Notes: a model not told the origin generated them from the sequence alone. Counted from the first letter of the stretch, positions 17,073 through 26,248 are shown. The stretch is 35,824 nucleotides of DNA from Bifidobacterium amazonense (GCF_018555435.2 NZ_JAFEJT020000032.1:1-35824); one strand, 5' to 3'. Program-made: numbers and translations.

Positions 17073-18704
17073 CTACTTGAGCACGGTGTAGTCGACGCCG
17101 TTGAGCAGATCGTACTTGGCGCCGATGCCCGGGCGGGACACCACGTTCGCGCCCTGCACGACGAGCGGCACGTACGGGCTGCCCTGGTTCATGGCCTCCT
17201 GCAGATCCTGCCAGGTCTTGGCGCGCTCGTCCTCGCCGCTGGCGTTGCGCGCGGCCTCGACGAGCGACTCGATCTTGTCGGCGGAGTCGGAGCCGTTCCA
17301 GCCGTTGGAGCTCTTCGCGCCTTCGGTGGTGTACCAGCCGGCGCGCTTGGCGATGTTCTCGTTCGGCGCGAACACGAAGTAGTCGGACGGATCCGGGTAG
17401 TCGGCGCCCCACGTGCTCAGGCCGGACTGGAACTTGCCGGAGCGGAAGGTGTCGAGGCGGGTGGTGGTCGGCTGGCCGACCAGCTTGATGTTGACGCCGA
17501 GCGCCTTCATGTCGGCCTGGAACAGCTGCGCGATCTGCGTGGAGGTGTCGTCGTCGGAGGAGTACAGGAACTGCACCTCCTCGTTGTTGTAGCCGGACTT
17601 CTTGAGCAGGGCCTTGGCCTCGGTCAGATCGTACTTGTTGTCGTCGGAGCTCTTGAGCGCGCCGAGGAACTGGTTGGGCACCACGCCGTAGGCCTGTTCG
17701 GAGCCTTCGCCGTAGAGCGCCACGTACTTGTCGTAGTTGACGGCCTTGCGCACGGCGTTGACGAAGTCGGTGTTGGACACGACCTTGCCGTACTGGGGGT
17801 CGGCGTTGAACCACAGGAACGTGGTGGAGCCGGACGGGCCGGCGGACACGTCGGCCTCGTCCTTGGTCAGCTTGGCCGCCTCGTCGGAGTTGATGTCCAT
17901 GGCGATGTCGGTGGTGCCGGCCTTGATGTTGGTCAGCTCGGTGGCGCTGTCGACGTTGTTGATGATGATCTTGTCGTACTTCGGCTTGTCGCCGGCGAAC
18001 TTGTCGTTGCGCTTGAGCGTCACCTTGGAGTCCATGGCGACGGTGTCGAACTGGTAGGGGCCGGAGCCGGCGGAATGCTGGTTGAGATACTTCTCGGCGC
18101 CGTCCTTCTCGTCGGTGGTGCCGCCGTTAGCCTCGACGACGCTCTTCTCGACGATGCCGAGGTTCACGCTCGGCAGGATGTACGGGATGGCCGGGTTCGG
18201 GGTCTCGCTGGTCAGCGTCAGGCTCTTGTCGTCCTTCTTGGCGACGGTCACGCCGTCAAGATAGAAGGACGGGTTGCCCTTGATGCCCTGCACGCGCTGG
18301 TACGAGTAGACGATGTCGTCGACGGTGACCTTCTTGCCGTCGGCGAAGTAGTGGTCGCCGTTCAGCGTCAGCGTCACGACCTTGTTGTCGTCGGAGATGG
18401 TGTACGTGCAGATCTCCGGCTGCGGCTTGGACATGTCGTTGTCCACGTACTTGAGCGCGGACTGGTAGGTGGCGCGCAGGATCGACACGGTCGCGGTCTC
18501 GAAGCTTCGCGCCGGATCCATCGTGATCAGGTCGAAGTCGCTGTCCACGACCAGCGAGCTGCTGTCCGTGGAGCCGGACGAGGCCGCGTTCTTCGATCCC
18601 TCGGCACCGCCGCATGCAGCCAGCGACAGGGCCATCGCGCCCGCCGCGACGGCGGAAACGGCGATTTTCGCCACGTTCCCGAACGACCAACGTTTCGTGT
18701 TCAT
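17073..18704 (-). CDS. oppA: Peptide ABC transporter substrate-binding lipoprotein (OppA/DppA-like, SBP family 5)
   Basis: The 543-residue protein is the extracellular receptor of the Opp importer. A signal peptide with a lipobox, ALSLAACGG, places the lipid-anchored cysteine at residue 31. The mature part shows family 5 features such as FETATVSILRATYQSALKY, TLNGDHYFADGKKVTVDDI and SAGSGPYQFD, and WGADYPDPSDYF near residue 430. ATG 18704 has AAGGAGGA six bases upstream. It is the first gene of the opp string, before the intercistronic hairpin. The ligand (di-, oligo- or modified peptide) cannot be read from the sequence. Confidence 0.93.
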   Translation of the reverse strand: MNTKRWSFGNVAKIAVSAVAAGAMALSLAACGGAEGSKNAASSGSTDSSSLVVDSDFDLITMDPARSFETATVSILRATYQSALKYVDNDMSKPQPEICTYTISDDNKVVTLTLNGDHYFADGKKVTVDDIVYSYQRVQGIKGNPSFYLDGVTVAKKDDKSLTLTSETPNPAIPYILPSVNLGIVEKSVVEANGGTTDEKDGAEKYLNQHSAGSGPYQFDTVAMDSKVTLKRNDKFAGDKPKYDKIIINNVDSATELTNIKAGTTDIAMDINSDEAAKLTKDEADVSAGPSGSTTFLWFNADPQYGKVVSNTDFVNAVRKAVNYDKYVALYGEGSEQAYGVVPNQFLGALKSSDDNKYDLTEAKALLKKSGYNNEEVQFLYSSDDDTSTQIAQLFQADMKALGVNIKLVGQPTTTRLDTFRSGKFQSGLSTWGADYPDPSDYFVFAPNENIAKRAGWYTTEGAKSSNGWNGSDSADKIESLVEAARNASGEDERAKTWQDLQEAMNQGSPYVPLVVQGANVVSRPGIGAKYDLLNGVDYTVLK

Positions 18705-19191
18705 AGTCTTCCTCCTTGCGTTTCCCTCTCGCCCGAGATTCTCGGACATCACGGGAATGACGGGCCGCGACCCGTTCATACCGAGGAATTGAAGACCCGT
18801 TGTGTTACCGACAGATGCCATTCCGTACATTTTCCCGTTACATACGGGTCGCACGCCGCACGGGCCTTCGCCCCGCGCAGCGTCGCCCGTCCGCGGCGCC
18901 GTCGCCGCCGAAAACCGGAAAAATCAACGAAAAACAGATATATCCCTAACGCGCTGCATCCCGCGGAAGGCGGCGCATCCCACTCCTTAACCGCTTCGGA
19001 CGGACGACGGCAGATCCGTCCGCCAAGGCATCCACATAATGAAACGCACCCCTCGTCGAACGGGTGACGCATCTCCGTCGCCTTTTGCCGTGCATGGGTC
19101 GGCCGTCGGCACGCCCCGTTCAGGGCATGACAAAGCCGTCCCGCGTCGCAATGGACGCGGGACGGCTGTTGGAATGATGACGGGACCGGCC
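18705..19191. other. Intergenic region upstream of oppA
   Basis: No gene is seen. The part nearest oppA, likely its 5' untranslated region, can form small hairpins: CCGAG-ATT-CTCGG (18733-18745), ACGGG/CCCGT (18760-18775) and CCCGT-TACAT-ACGGG (18834-18848). An AT-richer segment near 18920-18955 with TATATC is the likeliest promoter neighbourhood for oppA, but no clear -35 box is visible. The left-reading small gene at 19192 ends here with a terminator-like hairpin. Confidence 0.5.
19134..19167 (-). terminator. 14-bp perfect stem-loop after the 59-residue gene
   Basis: AGCCGTCCCGCGTC (19134-19147) and GACGCGGGACGGCT (19154-19167) pair perfectly over a 6-base loop. On the minus strand the stem is followed by TTTGT, a weak U-tract. 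It begins 24 bp after the stop of the small gene at 19192 and reads as its terminator. Confidence 0.7.
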
Positions 19192-19371
19192 CTATTCGGC
19201 TTTCTCGCCCTTGTCCTCGGCGGACTTGCCGCCCTGCTCCTTGAGCGCGGCGAGCGCGTCGTCCAGACGCTTGAGATCGGCATGGGCCTCGTCCACATGC
19301 TTCTCGTATTCACGCCAGTCTTTCTCGCTGATGACGATGACCGGGCCGTCCGACTTCGTGCGATGATCCAT
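19192..19371 (-). CDS. Small charged protein, 59 residues, function unknown
   Basis: The frame starts at ATG 19371 with AGGAG about six bases upstream and ends with TAG at 19192. The protein starts MDHRTKSDGPVIVISEKDW. A predicted helical stretch rich in Asp, Glu, Lys and Ala follows (about residues 20-48), and the tail is KSAEDKGEKAE. It has no Cys, no membrane segment and no known domain that I recognise. Its own ribosome site, sensible codons and a hairpin terminator just downstream support it as real. A short coiled-coil or antitoxin-like partner protein is possible, but there is no adjacent toxin. Confidence 0.75.
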   Translation of the reverse strand: MDHRTKSDGPVIVISEKDWREYEKHVDEAHADLKRLDDALAALKEQGGKSAEDKGEKAE

Positions 19372-19484
19372 TGTGTACTCCTGTCAAATCTTCGCCTAGG
19401 ACGATGCTAACCGGAACGGCGGCGAAACGCCGCATAGGCGTGTCGGGCGCGTCCGCGATGCGGACCGCCGGACCGCCCGTCGGT

Positions 19485-20528
19485 TCACTCCCCCGCGGCC
19501 ATGAACTGCCGGTAGGCCTCGTCGTTGGCCTCGAGCACGCGCAGCGCGTTCTTCCAGCCGAGCTTGTTGAGGTCCTCCTCGCTCCAGCCGCGCGAGCGCA
19601 GCTCGTCGAACAGGTTCTGATAGCGGCCGACGTCCTCCATGCCGGTGGGCATCGCGCCGGTGCCGTCGTAGTCGCCGCCGACGCCGATGTGGTCCACGCC
19701 CATCACGTCGCGCGCGGCCTCCACATGGTCGGCCACATCGCGCACGCTCACGGCGGGCCGCGGACCCTGTTCGCCGGCGACCGCCCACTCGTGCACGGCC
19801 GCGGACACGAATCCGGGCACGGCGGTGATCATCTGCACGCCGCCGTTGTCGGCAAGCCTGCGCTGCACGTCCTCGGGCACGTTGCGCGGGTGCGGGTTGA
19901 CCGAGTAGCACGACGAATGGCTGAACATCACCGGGAACTGGGATGCGTCGAGCGCGTCGCGCATCGTGTCGGCGGAGACGTGCGACAGGTCGACGATCAT
20001 GCCGATGCGGTTCATTTCGCGCACGATCTCGCGGCCGCGGTCGTTCAGTCCGTTCCACTTGTGCTCGCCGACGGCCGCGTCGGCGAATTCGTTCGTGTTG
20101 TTCCAGGTGAGCGTCATGTAGCGCACGCCGAGCCGCGCGTATTCGCGCAGCACGGCGAGGTTGTCGGCGATCTGGTGACCGCCTTCGACGCCGATGAGCG
20201 AGGCGATGCGCCCCTCGGCCTGCGCGGCGCGCACGTCGGCCGCCGTGGCGGCCAGCTTGAACGTCTCCGGATAGCGCGCGCACATGCGGTGCACGAAATC
20301 GATCTGCTCGAGCGTGGCGATCACCGCGTCGCCGCCCACGTAGTCGCTGTGCACGTACGCGGACCAGTATTGCGCGAGGTAGCCGCCGCGACGCAGTTTC
20401 GGAATGTCGGTGTGCAGCGTCTGCGGCAGCTCCTGGTCGATGCCTTCTACGCTGTAGCCGCGGTTTTCGCGGGCCTCCCACGGCAGGTCGTTGTGGCCGT
20501 CGAACACGGGGATGATGGGGTTGGTCAT
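19485..20528 (-). CDS. Membrane dipeptidase-family zinc dipeptidase (peptidase M19)
   Basis: The 347-residue protein is an M19 (renal dipeptidase-like) metalloenzyme. His12 and Asp14 in FDGHNDLP, Glu115 in IGVEGGHQI, His183 in DLSHVS and His204 in FSHSS are the binuclear zinc ligands, and GGDYDGTG is the conserved substrate-side motif. Bacterial members hydrolyse dipeptides, often with a D-residue at the C-terminal position. There is no signal peptide, so it is cytoplasmic despite the family name. AAAGGAG precedes the ATG. It lies 190 bp after the P1 peptidase gene on the same strand and could share its transcript. Confidence 0.93.
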   Translation of the reverse strand: MTNPIIPVFDGHNDLPWEARENRGYSVEGIDQELPQTLHTDIPKLRRGGYLAQYWSAYVHSDYVGGDAVIATLEQIDFVHRMCARYPETFKLAATAADVRAAQAEGRIASLIGVEGGHQIADNLAVLREYARLGVRYMTLTWNNTNEFADAAVGEHKWNGLNDRGREIVREMNRIGMIVDLSHVSADTMRDALDASQFPVMFSHSSCYSVNPHPRNVPEDVQRRLADNGGVQMITAVPGFVSAAVHEWAVAGEQGPRPAVSVRDVADHVEAARDVMGVDHIGVGGDYDGTGAMPTGMEDVGRYQNLFDELRSRGWSEEDLNKLGWKNALRVLEANDEAYRQFMAAGE

Positions 20529-20717
20529 GTGGTTGCTCCTTTTGTATGGTGAAACATTGCTTGTGCGGCATCGGCGCCTGCGGCGCGGCGAATCCGAGGG
20601 CCGTCGCGTCCACGGGACGGCGGATCGTCAGCCGGCAGGTCGACGGACCTGCGCCCGAACGGCTCCCGTCGTCCAGTCGATCGACAGCAGGCCGCCCGGC
20701 GGCCGGCTCCCGCCCGT

Positions 20718-21818
20718 CTACAGGTCCAGCGCGATGCCGGCGCGCGCGGCCGCATCCCTGAGCGACCATGTCGTGCGACCGTCACGGCCGACGACGCTGC
20801 GCGCGTGCGCGAGCGAGCTGACGATCGCCTCCTCGCCGGCTGCGGCGACCGCGCGGAAGCAGTCGTCCATCGCGTTGTCGTTCAGTCGTGGCGCGGTGTC
20901 GATCATCGGCGACGTTACGCCGTCGTGCGTTTCGCCGGCCCAGTGCGGGATACGTCCGGCCGTGGAGAATGCGACGACGATTTCGCCGCTGCCGTTGCCG
21001 ATGTAGCCGCCGCATCGCGCGATGCCGATGGTGACACGTTTGGCCATGCGCTTGAGCTGGCGCGAGTCGGCCGGCAGATCGGTCGCGATCACGGCGACGA
21101 TGCTGCCCTTGTCGCGATCGTGCGCGGCAGCCGCGTCCGCGGCGGCCAGTTCGCGGCCGATCGGACGGCCGTCGATGCGCAGGCAGTCGCGTGAGCCGAA
21201 GTTCGTCAGCACGAGCACGCCGATCGTGTAGTCGCGTCCATCGAACGCGAGCACGCGCGACGACGATCCGATGCCGCCCTTCAGTCCGAAGCAGGTCATG
21301 CCGGCGCCCGCGCCGACGTCGCCCTCCGCAAACGATTCGCCGGCCGCGTCGATCGCAGCCAGACCGTCCTGCGGCGTGACGGCGAGCGCGCGTATCGTGT
21401 TGATCGGCCCGTCGTTGCATTCCATGACGACCGGGTTCACGGTGCCGGTCTCCACGCCGATCTCGTCGTGCGCGGTGAGCGCGTGGCGTACGAGCGCCTC
21501 GAAGCAGGCGCCGCACGAAAGCGTGTTGGTCATCAGGATCGGCGTCTCCAGGCTGCCGAGCTCGTTCACCTGCACCAGGCCCATCGACTTGCCGAACCCG
21601 TTGGACACGTAGGCGGCGGCGGGCAGCTTGCTCGCGAAACAGTCGCCGGGCGGCACGATCGCGGTCACGCCGGTGTGCAGCGGGCCGAGCGGCGAGTCGC
21701 CGCCGAGCGTGACATGGCCCACGCGCACGCCGGGCACGTCGGTGATGAGGTTGCGCGGCCCCTTCGCGCACGCGCACAGTTCCCCGTTCAGGTCAACGTT
21801 CAATCCCATGCCCGCCAT
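20718..21818 (-). CDS. P1 family peptidase (DmpA/BapA-type L-aminopeptidase/D-esterase or beta-aminopeptidase)
   Basis: The 366-residue protein is an N-terminal-nucleophile hydrolase that should cleave itself into two chains. NFGSRDCLRIDG fits the processing site, with cleavage expected before Ser209. LITDVPGVRVGHVT, HTGVTAIVPP and NGFGKSMGLVQV are typical N-terminal family segments. Members cleave N-terminal residues from peptides with unusual, D- or beta-amino acids. The start is uncertain: ATG 21818 and ATG 21809 both lack a good ribosome site. It is followed by the M19 dipeptidase gene on the same strand, consistent with processing of atypical peptides. Confidence 0.88.
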   Translation of the reverse strand: MAGMGLNVDLNGELCACAKGPRNLITDVPGVRVGHVTLGGDSPLGPLHTGVTAIVPPGDCFASKLPAAAYVSNGFGKSMGLVQVNELGSLETPILMTNTLSCGACFEALVRHALTAHDEIGVETGTVNPVVMECNDGPINTIRALAVTPQDGLAAIDAAGESFAEGDVGAGAGMTCFGLKGGIGSSSRVLAFDGRDYTIGVLVLTNFGSRDCLRIDGRPIGRELAAADAAAAHDRDKGSIVAVIATDLPADSRQLKRMAKRVTIGIARCGGYIGNGSGEIVVAFSTAGRIPHWAGETHDGVTSPMIDTAPRLNDNAMDDCFRAVAAAGEEAIVSSLAHARSVVGRDGRTTWSLRDAAARAGIALDL

Positions 21819-22240
21819 TGTGCGCGCCCCGTGTTGCCGCGTTTGTTACGTTCCATCTTCCGAACGAATCCTTCCAAGCCATCCCGAAATACCCCCAGGA
21901 CCTCCAGCCCCGGCGCCCCCTTCGACGCGCGACGGGATGCGTCTCCACCGCCGCCCGCACGGGTCGAAAACAACAAAACTACGCGGCGGACGGGTAGCTT
22001 TACTCGCTGTTCACCATTCTTTCGTCGAGCTTTCTCCGGCAACCGGCGTCGCAGCCCGGAAACGGCAGCACTATAGAAGAGTGCTCCCACACATGGCCGG
22101 ACACGGATGTGCACAGCGTCGCGCCGCGGTCATGCCAAGACCACACCTTGACAACTGAATACCGAACTCATCGCGTCGGCGGATGGTTGGGCCGGCGAGG
22201 CAACAGCCGTCGGAAGACGGCTCACGGAAGGTAGCGCAAT
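21819..22240. other. Divergent intergenic region before the phosphonate transporter genes
   Basis: This stretch should carry promoters for the leftward P1 peptidase gene and the rightward phosphonate transport operon. A TTGACA at 22148-22153 and a TATAGA at 22072-22077 are present, but neither has a convincing partner at the right distance. A GGAA-tetraloop hairpin precedes the ATPase gene. No coding sequence is evident. Confidence 0.5.
22205..22222 (+). promoter_or_regulatory. 5' UTR hairpin with GNRA tetraloop before the AEP transporter ATPase
   Basis: AGCCGTC-GGAA-GACGGCT forms a perfect 7-bp stem capped by GGAA, a GNRA tetraloop. It ends three bases before the ribosome site GGAAGG of the gene starting at 22241. 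It may stabilise the mRNA or modulate ribosome access; it is too small and too early for a terminator. Confidence 0.5.
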
Positions 22241-23047
22241 ATGCTCGAACTGAAGAACATCACCAAGTCGTTCGGGGACACGCACGTCCTCAACGGCATC
22301 AGCCTGACGCTGGACAACGGGCAGATCATGTCGATCCTCGGCCCCTCCGGCGGCGGCAAGACCACGCTGCTCAACATCATCCTCGGCATCACCGATCCGA
22401 CCAGCGGCCAGATCATCTACAACGGCGAGGATCTGACGCAGGTGCCGATGGAGAAGCGCGGCTTCAACATCGTGTTCCAGGACTACGCGCTGTTCCCGAA
22501 CCTGACCGCGTACGAGAACATCACGTACGGCCTGCGCAACAACCCGGGCATCTCCTCCGAGAAGGAGATCAAGGAGCTGATCAGCCTGCTCGGCCTCGAG
22601 GAGCATCTCAACAAGCGCATCGACGAACTGTCGGGCGGCCAGAAGCAGCGCGTCGCGCTCGCCCGCACGCTCGTGATGAAGCCGAAGCTGCTGCTGCTCG
22701 ACGAGCCGCTGTCCGCGCTCGACGGCGTCATCAAGGAGTCGATCAAGGCGAAGATCAAGCAGATCGTCGACCAGTACAAGCTCACCACGATCATGGTCAC
22801 GCACGATCCGGAGGAGGCGTGCACGATGAGCGACAAGGTGCTCATCATCAACCACGGCAAGATCGCGCAGTACGACACCCCGGAGAACATCATCGAGCAC
22901 CCGGCGTCCGACTTCGTGCGCAAGTTCATCCTCCACCAGCTCGAAGTCAAGCGCAACAACATCTACACGCTGTTCAACGAGGGCGACGCGCACGCGGCCG
23001 CCGGCCGTCAGCCGGTCGCCGCCGGCCAGAGCGCGCAGGAGGCCTGA
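22241..23047 (+). CDS. 2-aminoethylphosphonate-type ABC transporter ATP-binding protein (PhnT-like)
   Basis: The 268-residue ATPase drives the importer encoded by the next gene. Walker A is GPSGGGKTT (Lys40), the Q-loop is VFQDYALFPNL, the signature LSGGQKQR is at 130-137, Walker B is LLLLDEPLSALDG and the switch histidine is His188. It is of the spermidine/iron/thiamine/phosphonate importer type. The substrate is inferred from context: phnW and phnX lie downstream on the same strand. GGAAGG is well placed before the ATG. The stop is one base from the next start (TGACATG). Confidence 0.85.
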   Translation: MLELKNITKSFGDTHVLNGISLTLDNGQIMSILGPSGGGKTTLLNIILGITDPTSGQIIYNGEDLTQVPMEKRGFNIVFQDYALFPNLTAYENITYGLRNNPGISSEKEIKELISLLGLEEHLNKRIDELSGGQKQRVALARTLVMKPKLLLLDEPLSALDGVIKESIKAKIKQIVDQYKLTTIMVTHDPEEACTMSDKVLIINHGKIAQYDTPENIIEHPASDFVRKFILHQLEVKRNNIYTLFNEGDAHAAAGRQPVAAGQSAQEA

Positions 23048-23048
23048 C

Positions 23049-25931
23049 ATGTCCGCCGAATCGATCCAGGCGGCCAACCAGCTGCCCAACATCCGCCCCG
23101 AAATCGTCAACTACGAGCGTCGTCCGAAGGCCCCGAAGCAGACCGAACTGTGGACGCTGCTGATCATCGTGGCCGTCGCGTTCGCCGCGTTCCTCGTCGT
23201 GCCGATGGCGCTCGTCATCATCCGTTCGTTCACCACGGCGGACGGCTCCGCGACGCTCGCCAACTACGCGGCCGTGCTGTCGCGCCCCGAATTCGCGCGC
23301 TCGATCACCAACTCGCTCGCCGTGTCCGCGACGTCCGCGCTCGTGGCCGTGCTGCTCGCGTTCCTGCTCGCGTACACGATCAACTGCACGAACGTGCCGG
23401 CCGGATTCAAGAAGGCCGTCGGACTGCTCGCGCAGCTGCCGATGCTGCTGCCGACCATCACGTACGGCTTCGCGATCATCTACTCGTTCGGCAAGCAGGG
23501 CCTGATCACCCGGCTGCTCGGCGGCCACCAGCTGTTCGACATCTACGGGTTCAACGGCCTGCTGCTCGGCTACGTGATCTACACGCTGCCGACCTGCTTC
23601 CTCTTGATCAACAACAGCTTCCAGTTCGTCGACAAGAAGTTCATCATCGTCTCGCACATCATGGGCGACAAGCCGCTCACCACGTTCCTCAACACGGTGC
23701 TGCGCCCGCTCATCGGCACGATGGCCGTCGCGTTCATCCAGTCGTTCTTCCTCGCGTTCACCGACTACGGCATCCCGACGTCGGTCGGCGGCGAATACGA
23801 CGTGCTTGCGATGACCCTGTTCAACCAGATGCTCGGCTCGATCCCGAACTTCAACCGCGGCGCCGTGATCGCCGTGTTCATGCTGATCCCCTCGATCATC
23901 TCGATCATCCTGATGACCGTGCTGGAGCGGTTCGCGATCCGCTACAAGCAGATCAGCCAGGTCGACCTGCCGAAGGGGCCGCGCCGTGACTGGGCGTGCG
24001 GCATCGCGTCCGTGGTCGTGCTCGTGTGCACGCTCTCGGTGTTCGCGGTGATCCTGCTCATCCCGTTCGTCTCCGAATGGCCGTTCAACACGGCGCCCAC
24101 GTTCGCGCACATCACCAACATGTTCACCGACCCCGAGCTCACGCAGGTGTTCACGAACTCGCTGTACGTGGCCGTCATGACCGCGATCGTCGGCTGCCTG
24201 TTCGCCTACGCGGCCGGACTCGTGACCTCCCGCTCCAAGCTGCCGAACTGGGCGAAGCGCTCCGTCGACGCGATCTCGGCGATCATCAACACCGTCCCGG
24301 GCATGGTGCTCGGCATCGCGTTCCTGTTCGCGTTCTCCGGCTCCGGCCTGCAGAACACGTTCTGGATCCTCATCGTCGCGAACATCATCCACTACTTCGC
24401 CACCCCGTACCAGATGATCAAGGACTCGTTGTCCAAGATGAACGCCGGCTGGGAGACCACCGCCAAGCTCATGGGCGACAACTGGATCAAGACGATCGTG
24501 CGCGTGGTCACGCCGAACGCGCTGCCCACCATCCTGCAGGTGTTCGGCTACTACTTCGTCAACGCGATGGTCACGATCTCCGCGGTCGTGTTCCTCACCG
24601 GCGCACGCACGCAGGTCATCACCACGAAGATCTCCGCGCTGCAGCACATCGCCAAGTTCGACGACGTGTTCGTGCTCTCGCTGCTCATCCTCGTGACCAA
24701 CCTCGTCGTCAAGGGCGTGATCGCATTCGCCACGCGCGACCGTTCCGCCGAACGCGCCCGCGCCGTGGCCCGTGCCGCCGTGCGCACGCCGCAGGTCGCC
24801 GCCGCACGCTCCACCGTCGCCGCCGATACGCGCCTCACCGCCGCCGTGCAGGCCGCCGAGAACGGCACGCCGGACTTCCCGCTGCCGACCAGCGGCAACC
24901 GTCGCGCACGCAACGCGTTCACCGGCGCGCTGTCGGCGATCCTCGCCGTGCTGCTCGTCGGATTCGGCTTCGGCGCGACGTCCACCGCCTCCGCCAACGG
25001 CCAGGTCGTGATCTACACGAACGCCGACGACGAGGCCGTGGTCGCCTTCCAGCACGCGCTCGACGACAACGGGTTCAAGGACCAGTACATCATCCAGAGC
25101 TTCGGCACCTCGGAACTCGGCGGCAAGATGCTCGCCGAAGGCAAGGCGCTCGAGGCCGACATGCTCACCATGAGCTCCTACTACGTCGATTCGGCGCAGG
25201 AACGCAACCACATGTTCGCCAAGCTCACCGACGTCAAGTCCCAGCTGCTCGGCACGTCCGAGAACTCGAAGGCGCCCGACTACCGCCGTCCGACCACCGC
25301 ACAGGAGGGCGCGATCATCGTCAACACGACCGCGCTCAAGCAGGCCGGCGTGGACGAGCCGAAGAGCTTCAAGGACCTCGCCGACCCGAGGTACAAGGGG
25401 CTCATCTCCGTGCCCGACATGGAAGGCTCGTCGACCGGCTGGCTGATGATCCAGGCCATCGCGGACGCGTACGGCACCGGTGACGAGGGCAAGGCGATCC
25501 TCACGGCGATCTACCGCAACGCCGGCCCGCACCTTGAACAGTCCGGCTCCGGACCTTTGAAGGCCGTGCGCTCGGGCGAGGTGGCGATCGGCTTCGGCCT
25601 GCGCCACCAGGCCGTCGCGGACAAGAAGAAGGGCCTGCCGATCGACTACGTCGACCCCGAGGAGGGCAACTACTCGCTGACCGAATCGGTGGCGGTGCTC
25701 GACAAGGGCAAGGCGACGAACCCGAAGGCGCAGCAGATGGCCGCGGTCATCATCGACAAGGGCCGCAAGGAGCTGCTGGAGACGTATCCGACGCCGCTGT
25801 ACGTGGGCGAGAAGGCTCCGGCCAACGCGTCCAAGCGTTCCAAGACCTTCCCCGAGCCGCTGACCGTCGACCTGCTCCAGCAGCATCAGGACTTCTCGTC
25901 CGAATGCAAGCGCATCGCGCAGGGCAAGTAG
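23049..25931 (+). CDS. Fused ABC permease-permease-substrate-binding protein, putative 2-aminoethylphosphonate importer
   Basis: The 960-residue protein combines what are usually two or three proteins. Residues about 35-300 and 315-560 are two permease domains, each with an ATPase-contact loop (HIMGDKPLTTFLNTV near 203 and KLMGDNWIKTIVRVV near 473). An Ala/Arg-rich cytoplasmic linker (about 565-620) leads to a further helix (about 624-643, ALSAILAVLLVGFGFG). Residues 651-960 form an iron/thiamine/phosphonate-type binding domain starting with QVVIYTNADDEAVVAFQHAL. The extra helix anchors the binding domain outside the membrane, replacing a lipoprotein signal. The AEP substrate is inferred from phnW-phnX downstream; other small ligands remain possible. 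A giant palindrome begins 26 bp after the stop. Confidence 0.85.
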   Translation: MSAESIQAANQLPNIRPEIVNYERRPKAPKQTELWTLLIIVAVAFAAFLVVPMALVIIRSFTTADGSATLANYAAVLSRPEFARSITNSLAVSATSALVAVLLAFLLAYTINCTNVPAGFKKAVGLLAQLPMLLPTITYGFAIIYSFGKQGLITRLLGGHQLFDIYGFNGLLLGYVIYTLPTCFLLINNSFQFVDKKFIIVSHIMGDKPLTTFLNTVLRPLIGTMAVAFIQSFFLAFTDYGIPTSVGGEYDVLAMTLFNQMLGSIPNFNRGAVIAVFMLIPSIISIILMTVLERFAIRYKQISQVDLPKGPRRDWACGIASVVVLVCTLSVFAVILLIPFVSEWPFNTAPTFAHITNMFTDPELTQVFTNSLYVAVMTAIVGCLFAYAAGLVTSRSKLPNWAKRSVDAISAIINTVPGMVLGIAFLFAFSGSGLQNTFWILIVANIIHYFATPYQMIKDSLSKMNAGWETTAKLMGDNWIKTIVRVVTPNALPTILQVFGYYFVNAMVTISAVVFLTGARTQVITTKISALQHIAKFDDVFVLSLLILVTNLVVKGVIAFATRDRSAERARAVARAAVRTPQVAAARSTVAADTRLTAAVQAAENGTPDFPLPTSGNRRARNAFTGALSAILAVLLVGFGFGATSTASANGQVVIYTNADDEAVVAFQHALDDNGFKDQYIIQSFGTSELGGKMLAEGKALEADMLTMSSYYVDSAQERNHMFAKLTDVKSQLLGTSENSKAPDYRRPTTAQEGAIIVNTTALKQAGVDEPKSFKDLADPRYKGLISVPDMEGSSTGWLMIQAIADAYGTGDEGKAILTAIYRNAGPHLEQSGSGPLKAVRSGEVAIGFGLRHQAVADKKKGLPIDYVDPEEGNYSLTESVAVLDKGKATNPKAQQMAAVIIDKGRKELLETYPTPLYVGEKAPANASKRSKTFPEPLTVDLLQQHQDFSSECKRIAQGK

Positions 25932-25971
25932 TTCATAAAGCAGTTCATACCGTTACGTAAGTGACCCTACC

Positions 25972-26059
25972 GGGATGGGGAGCGGCATGTGTGGTTCGAC
26001 ACGCTCCGGGCCGCTCGGCCAAGTCATACGGTCGAACCACACATGCCGCTCCCCATCCC
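25972..26059 (+). repeat. Giant stem-loop 1 (29-bp perfect stem, conserved loop)
   Basis: The arms 25972-26000 and 26031-26059 are perfectly complementary over 29 bp. The 30-base loop starts ACGCTCCGGGCCGCTCGGCC and ends TACG. The stem arm on the plus strand is G-rich. If transcribed with the upstream gene it would be an extremely stable RNA hairpin in the 3' UTR of the transporter mRNA. Confidence 0.92.
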
Positions 26060-26158
26060 TACGTTTTCGTTCAACGTTACGTTCGTTTGACAAACGCAAG
26101 TCATTCCATCAACTTGCACTGCGTCAAACTATCAAACGTAACGTAACAGCGAAACGTA

Positions 26159-26248
26159 GGCGTGGGTCTGGGGATGCGTTGTCAGACCGTAAAGACTCGG
26201 CCAGAGCGGCCCGGAGCGTGTCGGATAACGCATCCCCAGACCCACGCC
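26159..26248 (-). repeat. Giant stem-loop 2 (22-bp perfect stem, same loop on the minus strand)
   Basis: The arms 26159-26180 and 26227-26248 pair perfectly over 22 bp; a further 7 bp with one mismatch and one G-T pair (26181-26187 with 26220-26226) extend the stem. Read on the minus strand, the 32-base loop equals that of stem-loop 1 apart from two single-base insertions and two substitutions. The stem sequence differs from stem-loop 1 at many positions yet keeps pairing. Confidence 0.9.

Noticed and set aside
18776..19072. 98-residue frame on the minus strand upstream of oppA
   Set aside because: No ribosome site, Arg/Cys-rich composition and it crosses the likely oppA promoter region and hairpins.
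22148..22176. Promoter from TTGACA at 22148 for the phosphonate transporter operon
   Set aside because: No -10-like hexamer occurs 16-18 bp downstream.
22974..25886. 970-residue frame opposite the fused importer gene (and a 944-residue frame at 6967-9801 on the minus strand)
   Set aside because: Very long antisense frames rich in Arg, Asp, His and Val are typical of GC-rich codon bias; the opposite strand holds clear conserved proteins.
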